Source: Euptelea pleiosperma
Taxonomy: Eukaryota > Streptophyta > Magnoliopsida > Ranunculales > Eupteleaceae
Direction of reading: 5' to 3'
Length of the DNA stretch: 64,000 bases
NCBI GenBank assembly: GCA_035048495.1
Contig: CM068548.1
Coordinates: 15,117,464 to 15,181,463, forward strand
This document shows, in pieces, positions 52,901 to 61,900 of this stretch (positions are counted from its first letter, which is position 1; each line of letters starts with the position of its first letter). The position numbers and the translations under genes are program-made. The notes under the pieces were generated by a model. That model ran no database searches. It was given only the letters and a program-made list of their open reading frames with translations, and was not told the DNA's origin.

Positions 52901-55900
52901 CCATCTTTCCTTATCATCGGTTCTTCATGTTCTTAAGTTTACTTCCAATCTCTTATCTGTTAGTTCCCTTACCAAATGCTTGAATCGTAGTATTACATTC
53001 TTTCATTCTTCGTGTGTTTTTCAGGACCTGGATATGAAGAGGACGATTGGTACTGTACGTAAGGCTGATGGCTTATACCTCTTGGATGGACATCCTCTTG
53101 AGCCCACAGCACTACAGTCTCGTAGTAGTAGTAGTAGTAGACTTAGTTTAGAGTCTATTTTGTGCTGGCATGCATGTCTTGGTCATGTTTCTTTTCAGTA
53201 CTCGAATATTTTATTTCCTATTTTGTTTAATTCTGTTTCTATGTATGAACTTCATTGTGAGACTTGTGAGCTTGTAGAACATTGTCGTTCATCTTATCCT
53301 TCAAGGAGTAATCAGAGTTTAGTTCTCTTTGATATTGTGCATTCTAATGGTTGGGGACCTGTTCCTGTTGCTTCTCCATTTGGCTTTCGTTATTTTGGTA
53401 GCTTTTTTTATGATCATACGAGATGTATGTGGATCTATCTTATGAAGACCAAATATGAGGTGTATTTTATCTTTAAAAAATTTCATAAGATGGTTTAGAC
53501 ACAAGTTGACGCCCAAATCAAGATTCTCCGATTCGACCAAGGTGGCAAGTATATGGATGGATGTCTGCAACATTACTTAGCTGAACATGAGATTGGCCAT
53601 CAAAATTCCTGCAGTTACACCTCAACGGAATGATGCCGCTAAAAGGAAGAATCGCCATCTCCTTGCGGTAGCTCACTCCCTTCTCTTTGGTAGCAATGTT
53701 TCTAAGTCCTATTTGTTTGATACCATTCTTACTGTTGCATGTCTCATTAATCGCATGCCTTCACGTTCTTTGCACTTTAAGACTCCTTATCAATTGCTTA
53801 AACCAAGTTGCTCCTTATTTTTAGTTCCTCCTTGAGTATTTGGTTATGTATGTTTTGTCCAAATTTTAGGTCTTAATCGTACCAAGTTGGATCCCAAATC
53901 TCTTAAGTGCATCTTCCTTGGATAGTCTTCTTTCCACAAAGGGTACATGTGTTATCACCCTTTGTTTGGGAAGAAAATTGTCTTTATGGATGTCACTGTT
54001 CGAGAGGATACCCCTTTCTTTCCCCCCTACCTCTCTTCAGGGGGAGAGAAGTAGTGAAGAGATGTCTTCCTCTAGTGTCCCTCTCCTTGCTATTCCTCCA
54101 ACACCCACTCTCCTGGTCGATATGACTGACCGACCTACTACTAGGTGTGACAGTAGTGCTGGTGCTTAGGGGGAGTTTATAGTCTATAGCTGAAGAGGGA
54201 AGGTCACGACTACTGATTCATGTCCAGTTGTACCATCCTTGGATTCAGGTAATACCTCACCCTTTGAGTCTTTTGTGCCATATGTTCCTGTTACTAACTT
54301 TGCTATTGATGGTGTTTCTGACCTTCCTATTGCTCTTATAAAGGGTATTAGGAGCTGTACTCAACACCCTCTTAGTAACTTTGTTTCGTATGAGGCCTTG
54401 TCTCCATCTTACAGGTCATTTGTTAGTTTGTTGTCCACCATTTCTATACTTTCCTCAGTGGTAGAAGGTTTGAAGCATCTTAAGTGGAAGGATGCAATGG
54501 TTGAAGAAATGAGAGCCTTAGAAAAGAACAATACTTGGGAATTGGTTGACGTACCGAGAGGGAAGAAGCCAATGGGATCTAAATGGGTGTACACTGTGAA
54601 GTACAAGGCAGATGGGTTAGTAGAGAAGTACAAGGCAAGATTGGTAGCCAAATGATACTCACACACATATGGCATTGAGTAGGTGGAGACATTTGCCCTA
54701 GTTGCAAAACCGAACTCCATAATGGTGCTCATATCTTTTGCTGCAAACCATTCGTGGCCTTTCATCAAGTTGATGTGAAGAATGCATTTCTTCATGGGGA
54801 TCTAAAATAAGAAGTGTACATGTTACCTCCTCTAGGATTCATACCAGTAGAGGTGATAGAAGAGTTTGTAGACTGAAGAAGTCCTTGTATGGACTAAAGC
54901 AGTCTCCTAGAGCATGGTTTGAAAGGTTTACCCAAGCGGTGAAGAATCAGGGTTATACCCAACGTTAGGCTAATCATACCTTATTTGTTAGGCATCATGG
55001 AAAGAGCACCACTGCTCTTATTGTCTATATGGATGATATCATTGTGACTGTCAATAATGTTGAAGAAGTTGCAAAGCTAAAAAATTATCTCGCTGACGAG
55101 TTTGAGATAAAGGATCTAGGACTCCTAAAGTATTTTCTGGGCATAGAGGTTCTAAGATCAAGTCACTGAATCTTCATCTCTTAAAGGAAGTATGTCCTTG
55201 ATCTGCTAAAGGACACTGGAAAATTAGGAGCCAGACCCATAGACACCCCTATATAACAGAATCACAAGTTGGGTGAGACAATGGTGAGTTATTGAAGGAC
55301 GTTGAGAGCTTTCAGATATTAGCCGGGAGGTTGATTTCTCTCTCTTTGACTAGACTAGATGTTGCATATGCAGTCAGTGTGATAAACCAATATATGCACT
55401 CACCTAGAGACATTCACTTAGAGGCAACATATAGGATTTCGAGGTATCTCAAATCCTCCCCTGATAGGGGATTTCTCTTCAAGAAGAATGGTCACATGAG
55501 AGTGGAGTCATATACTGATGTAGATTGGACAGGTGCCAAGGCTGACAAAATATCCACATCAGGGTACTGCACATTTGTTGGGGGTAATCTTGTGATATGG
55601 AGAAGCAAGAAACAACCTGTGGTTGCGCGATCCAGTGCAGAGGTTGAGTTTCAAGTTATGGCTCATGGCTTGTGTGAAATGTTGTGGCTGACGATCTTAG
55701 TTGCTGAACTAGGATTCCCTGTTACCGGCCCAATGAAATTGTATTGTGATAACAAGGCAACAATATGTATTGCTTATAATCCAGTTCAGTATGATCGAAT
55801 AAAGCACATTGAAGTAGACCATCACTTTATACGGGATAAGATTGTTACAGGGAAGTTTGTACTCCTTTTGTGAAGACTAAAGAGTAGTTAGCGGATGTGT

Positions 55901-58900
55901 TCACCAAGAGAGTTCCTAGTAATCAGCTATACAGGTGTCTTAGTAAGTTGGGCATGATAGATATCTATGCACCATCTTGGGGGAAAGTGTTTTCAGGGTA
56001 GTATAATAATACCATGTTAAGCTGTAAGGGCATATTTGTCCATGAAAAGTTTATATATAAATAAGATCTGGATGGAGTCATGTGATATACACATGCTCAC
56101 CCTCTCTCCTTTCTCTCTGTATTTTCCCTCTTTCTTCTCTCTTACTTTTCTTTCTTGATCTTCTTCAAACCCTAGAACCAAAACCTAATATTCTACTATA
56201 CTGACTGGTACTAAGTGAATAATACTAGCTGGTTTGAGTTACAACATGACTTGACCAAGCCATCATTAGCTGAGAGCGCATATAGTTTATTTTATGGTCT
56301 TCTATGCGATCGGCTTCCTTTCTCCTGCTAGAAAAAAGTCAATTCTAAATAAATAGATGTACTGTTATTTATCAAAATAAAAATAAAATAGATGTACTGT
56401 TATACACAAGTAGCCAGTTCTGAAACATCATTCACAATGAAAGAACTAGCTGCTTGATTTGTGCATGACTCTATTGTGTTCCTTCATATTGAAATTTGGT
56501 AACATTGTTTGACTGTGTTCTTGTGTAGGTATGGGTCTAATGGAAGGCACCGGGTTGTAGAGGATAAATTGATGAGGCAAAAGGCTCGGCTCTTGCTTGA
56601 TGAGGCAGCTTCTTGGTCTCTTCTGTGGTATCTATTTGGGAAAGGAAATAAATCTCTGACCATTAAAAACCTCTATGTTAGTATTGCTACTATATATAGT
56701 ATAAATGTTTCTTGGGCACATTTCAACTATTGCAAGCTTTTGTGAGCCTAGGATGATAAAGGGTTTTTCTTTTGCAAGCGCATTCCTATCACAAGACTTT
56801 CTGTGGTGGTGAGCTACACTAAGATGCCATTGAAGGTTTCTTTGTCGTCCTTGGTTGCTGATATGCTTTTTATGTCAGAAAAAGTAGTACTATAATTATT
56901 AGAAGACTTGGAAAATAATGTTCACACATTATACTATTACAGATACAGGAAGATCGAATGTATATCTCTGCTTTGCTAAATATTTCAGCCATCTCATTAG
57001 TACTTCTAACATATGGCATTGAGAAACTACTGTTGATAACATTGTCTTGTACTTGGTGACAAATAACTTTGATGCACGTGTTCACTTTTGCAATATAGGA
57101 TTAGTAAGGCTACAGGTTTTGAGCAAAGTTGTTGCAGTGCATCATCTCATGATCACCCTGATACACATCCATCTCACTGGACATTTGTTCGTATTCGGCA
57201 ACTACCTCTTTTATGGCTTTTGGCACTACTAGGACATCAAACGGTGTGGTAGGATTGTCAGTTGGCTCGTTGAGTGGATGGTCTTTCATGGTGGATGCTT
57301 TTATTTAAATGAATGAGTTATTGGTTTCCATCAGTGCAGCTATCTTGCCTTCCCCTTTGTTCTTTGCTCTAATACATTTAGAAAAACTCGTTGGCAACTG
57401 TATAGCCTGTCTAGCATCTCTCTGGTTGTTTTGTGCTTGATCGCAAAAACTAAAACCTTTGGACTTGTTTAGATAAAATTTATTAAAACTAACTTTTAAT
57501 AAAGCAGTGATACTTTATGAGACATGGTTATGGTGTACTTTTTATAGTTAATAACTTTTAAGCTGCTGAATATATATATTTTTTTTCCTTTTTCTCTTTA
57601 TTACATGCGCATAAGTTTGATTTCTCATTTCTCACAACATCTAGATTCTAGGGTGCTGGGAAAGAATGCCGATTGTTAGAGAGAAGAATAAGTGAGAGCC
57701 TCCGCTATCTCCCCAATATCCTTAAAGACCTCTCTCGAAATATTTAGACTTCTAAAAAGTCTATAACTTTGGTTGGATTCTGTAGTCAAACTTACATTGT
57801 TGGAGGGAGCTTGGAGACTAGCCAAATCATAGATCACATCACCTTGGTGTTTGGCATTATTTATAGTGATATACCAATATACCATGTAGTTGCTGGTGAT
57901 TTTCTCCTATTCATTGGCTAAGATTGTGTCCATAGGCAATCATTGTACGGAATCGTCTTTCCTAGATTTTTGTTCTTCTTCCCTGCTATAATCCTCTTTA
58001 TCCAATAGGAAGTCAAGCCCATATTGATATTCTAAATTGCATGCTTAATCCACTTCCTTTTGTGTTTGGTTTCATCTTTCACCTTATTTTTAACTTATAA
58101 GTTTCAGTTTACAGAAATATCTCTAAGGAACATTGATGCAGTTGCTTTCACTTTTATATAATTTTTTTTGGTGGCGATTGCTGTTAGATGTCGTACTTCG
58201 TTGTTATTATGCTCTTCTACTTGATTGCTACTGCCAGGTCGTTCTTTCTTTACTTCTGCCCCATTGATAATTTTTTCTACTGTAAATTGATATTGCACAC
58301 TTTGTAAGTATTAGAGAAATTGTAAGTCATGTGGAAGTAGAACTTTGTAAAAAGCATTGCATTCAGGATCATTCTCCTCAGATGTATTTGAAAAAAAAAT
58401 CCCTTTTTTTAGTTGTTTCATGTCTTAAACATTCAGATTCTTGGAATTATCTGAAACAGCTTTTGGTCATCTTGCAGAAAATGAAGAACTTCCACAAGAC
58501 CTAATTCTGGTATTATGTCTTGTCTTGCTATGAAATAATGTTTATAGCATTTTCTATTTCTCATACTAGCCAATATATTTTTCTTCGAGTCATTTTGAGA
58601 TTTCAAATGTTGATTCTCTGAAGTTCTCTATTGGATTTTGACAGTCCCCAACAACTTCGCATCTGGAGGCATGCCAGTTTGTTATGACGGACCATACAGC
58701 GCAATTATGTCTCCGGATTGTTCAATGGCTTGAAGGATTAGCCTCAAAAGCCCTTGATTTGGAGAATAAGGTGATCATTTGCTATTTTCTTTTGGTTGGA
58801 ATATTGAGCATGCTTTTGATTTTTTTCCTTTCTAACAAGACCTTGAATGACTAATAAGGGGGTCCAATTCTGTCTTTTATTTCATTGGTTTCTATAATCG

Positions 58901-61900
58901 CTACACTGACTTGCAAAGATTGATCAAACTTCTAAGTCTCGCCTTCTCTATGCATTTTTAATGAGTGGATTCTTGATTGATGGGTTAGGTGCGTTCCTAT
59001 CATTTTCATTCAAAAATTGTAATTGATGTGACTTCAAGATTGGATGAATAAAATTGAAAGTTCAATGTGAGCGATTTAAGAGTGGATGTAGGTGTGGATT
59101 CACCGAACCACTATAAAACATTGTGGTATGCTTGTTATGTGTCTTTTATCTATCTTGTTTTCATTGTGAAATGTGCTGTTGAGATTTGTTGCCAAGCATA
59201 TCTTTAGTTGTTGAGTGATAAGATTATTCTTGAATAATTGGAAAGACTTTTAAGTAGTCCTATTGACCCCCCTTTCAAGGACATTGCATAGTGATACTAA
59301 GGGAATTTCAAATATGAGTTCCAAGTATGATATATTAAGTAAATAACAAGTACAAAATTAGGGAAATGTAATATCTTATATACAGTGCTTCTATCTAAAC
59401 CTCCCCTAGACAAAGAGTTCATTACATCATTCACACTTCTAAGCATATGAGAAAAGGCAACAGTCCGACCTCTAACCAGCTCCCTAATGTGATCTAATGT
59501 GACCAATCACATTAGCAAGTGTTCAGGACCCTACTCCAGTTCCTTTTGTGCCCACTTTAGAGCATTTAGAGAATCTCCCTGTACCTGCTAATTTGAGCCA
59601 AATAGTTGATTGCGTATCTTGCATGGTGCGATACTGTGCTTCTGTGAGGTCTGATGTCTCTCACAAAGCCTGTGGATCCTATCTGAAATCTTGGTGCTTC
59701 TTGTTCGCTTATTGAAGAAGGGCCAACCCTAGTCATGTTTGCTCTCAATAGAGTGAGGAGTGACTAACACCTTTTTTTTGGCAAGGGTACATAATTTCTT
59801 AGTCCCACCCCAACCTTGCATTTGATTATTGTGATGCTTATCAACCTTTTATAAATATATTTCTTCATTTTGTTCACTCGAATTTTTCCTGCACTACATT
59901 GACTATATAATAATAAGCAAACTCGAGTTCCGAGTATGCATATTATATTAAGTAAAGAACAAGTACAAAATTAGGGAAAGAGAATTCCATGTATAGATAG
60001 AAGCCCTCTATACCTCTCTTAGCTACTAAAGTGTTCGCTACATCGTTCACACTCTTAAGTGTATGAGAAGAAAACAGTCCAACTCTAACTAGCCCCCTAA
60101 TTTTATGAATAACATTAGCAAGCATTAAGAGAATCTTCTCCTTCAACCTCCAAATTTAAGCCAAATATTTGATTGCATATCTTGTATATGGCTTGGGCAG
60201 TTATCTCCAAATTTGAGAAGCTTCCAATGCATCACATATATATGTTGGGTTGCCTAGCCCAATGAGTGGGTTCTACTTGGGTCTGACCCAAGTTGCATTC
60301 CCCGTTGACATATTTCTTGACATGAAATGAAGTTTGGAGATGCACAGTGAAATGATACGACTAAAGCAATTGTCAATGGCTAAGAACTACACAATCAATA
60401 TAATAATTGTCTTTTGGATTATTTTACCCATTTTTATCATCAAACTTGGTCAAGTAAAGGCATAGAAATAGTCCTTGTTGCAATGTTATTAACCATGCTA
60501 ATACATATCAAGGAAAGAGGGGAACAAAAAGAAAAAAAATCATTAACCCCGTTCAAAGATTTCAATTTTTGTTGGTATCTCTGAAGAAATATGTTTTCTC
60601 ACACCATTTAGTACTTGGGTAATACTCATCCTAGAATCTGTCATAGGTTTTACTTGTGATGACATGAAAGTAGATATTGTAAGATCAATCTGGATAACTC
60701 TCATTCATACTTCTTTTGTCCACCAATAAAGCATCAGATTCATCAATATTTCTCACTATTGATTGCTTTGATCATAAGAATGCATGGTAAGCGCCCCATG
60801 TCAATGTATGAACTTGGTGTTTATTGGACCATGCTCTTCCATGTTGGAATCAACGCTTCTCTCTCTCTCTCTCTCAACTGTAGTTCATTTATTGTTTATG
60901 GTCTAAATTTTTTAACTCCACAGACAACCTAAGAGTTGTCAAATGGAAATATAGTTTCTCCAAGTGACATATCTTCATGATGTCACTTTCTGAGCTTCAT
61001 AATACTTTTCATTAATTGACATGGCAACTATTTGCAGGTCAGAGAATGTCATGTTGGTTCTTATGCCCCCAGCTCAGGAGTTTGGCATCAAACTCAAAGG
61101 TTTCTAAAGAAGGGCCTTGCCGATCCAGCCGCTGTTCAACATTTGGACTTTGATGCTCCAACACGTGAAAATGCTCAACAACTCCCTGATGATAAAGTAC
61201 CTTACGTCTACCTGTTTTAGAAGTCTTTATGAAGTTTGGTTGCCAAAGCCCATTTTGGAATATTGTAAATTTGAGAGAATTGTGTTATATTTTTATTATT
61301 GTTTACTAATATATGAAGTTCAACATGAGAGAAGAAAGAAGGTACAGACAAAAATTGTTTTGGTTAGTTCATTTACTTTGTCATTTTCTTGTGTGATTGA
61401 CCGCCTTTTTTCCTACTAAACTTTGGCCCCTCATATTGGTCAATATGTTTCACGAACTTGATTAGGTACTTAAAGAACTTGGTGCATCAGCTTAACATAG
61501 TCGAGATTCAGGGTCTAGTTTAAGGTCAACTTGATATTTTTAAATTGAAGTACTTCATCATAGTTCAATGAGTTTTCAATCTCGTTTTTTCATTTTTGAT
61601 ATTTGAGAAACTAGAGCAGGACCTGAAATGAGATATTAAAATTCTGCTCGTTCTAGAAGTTCCTACGATTGAATGGGTTGATTTAGGGTGTAGCTCCATC
61701 CAAACTTCCCTTTACGACTGCCAAGTTGTTTCCTGATTTTCCAATTTAGTATGTAGTGAATTATTTGCAGATTTTCTTATCAGCCATAGTTATGACTTTC
61801 TTCCGGGATAAATTTTGATCTACAGTTGTCAACCACAGTGGAGTTTTGAATTTAGGCTGTCTTTTGTGAGTTTGTCAAATTAAACATAATGGGAGTAATG

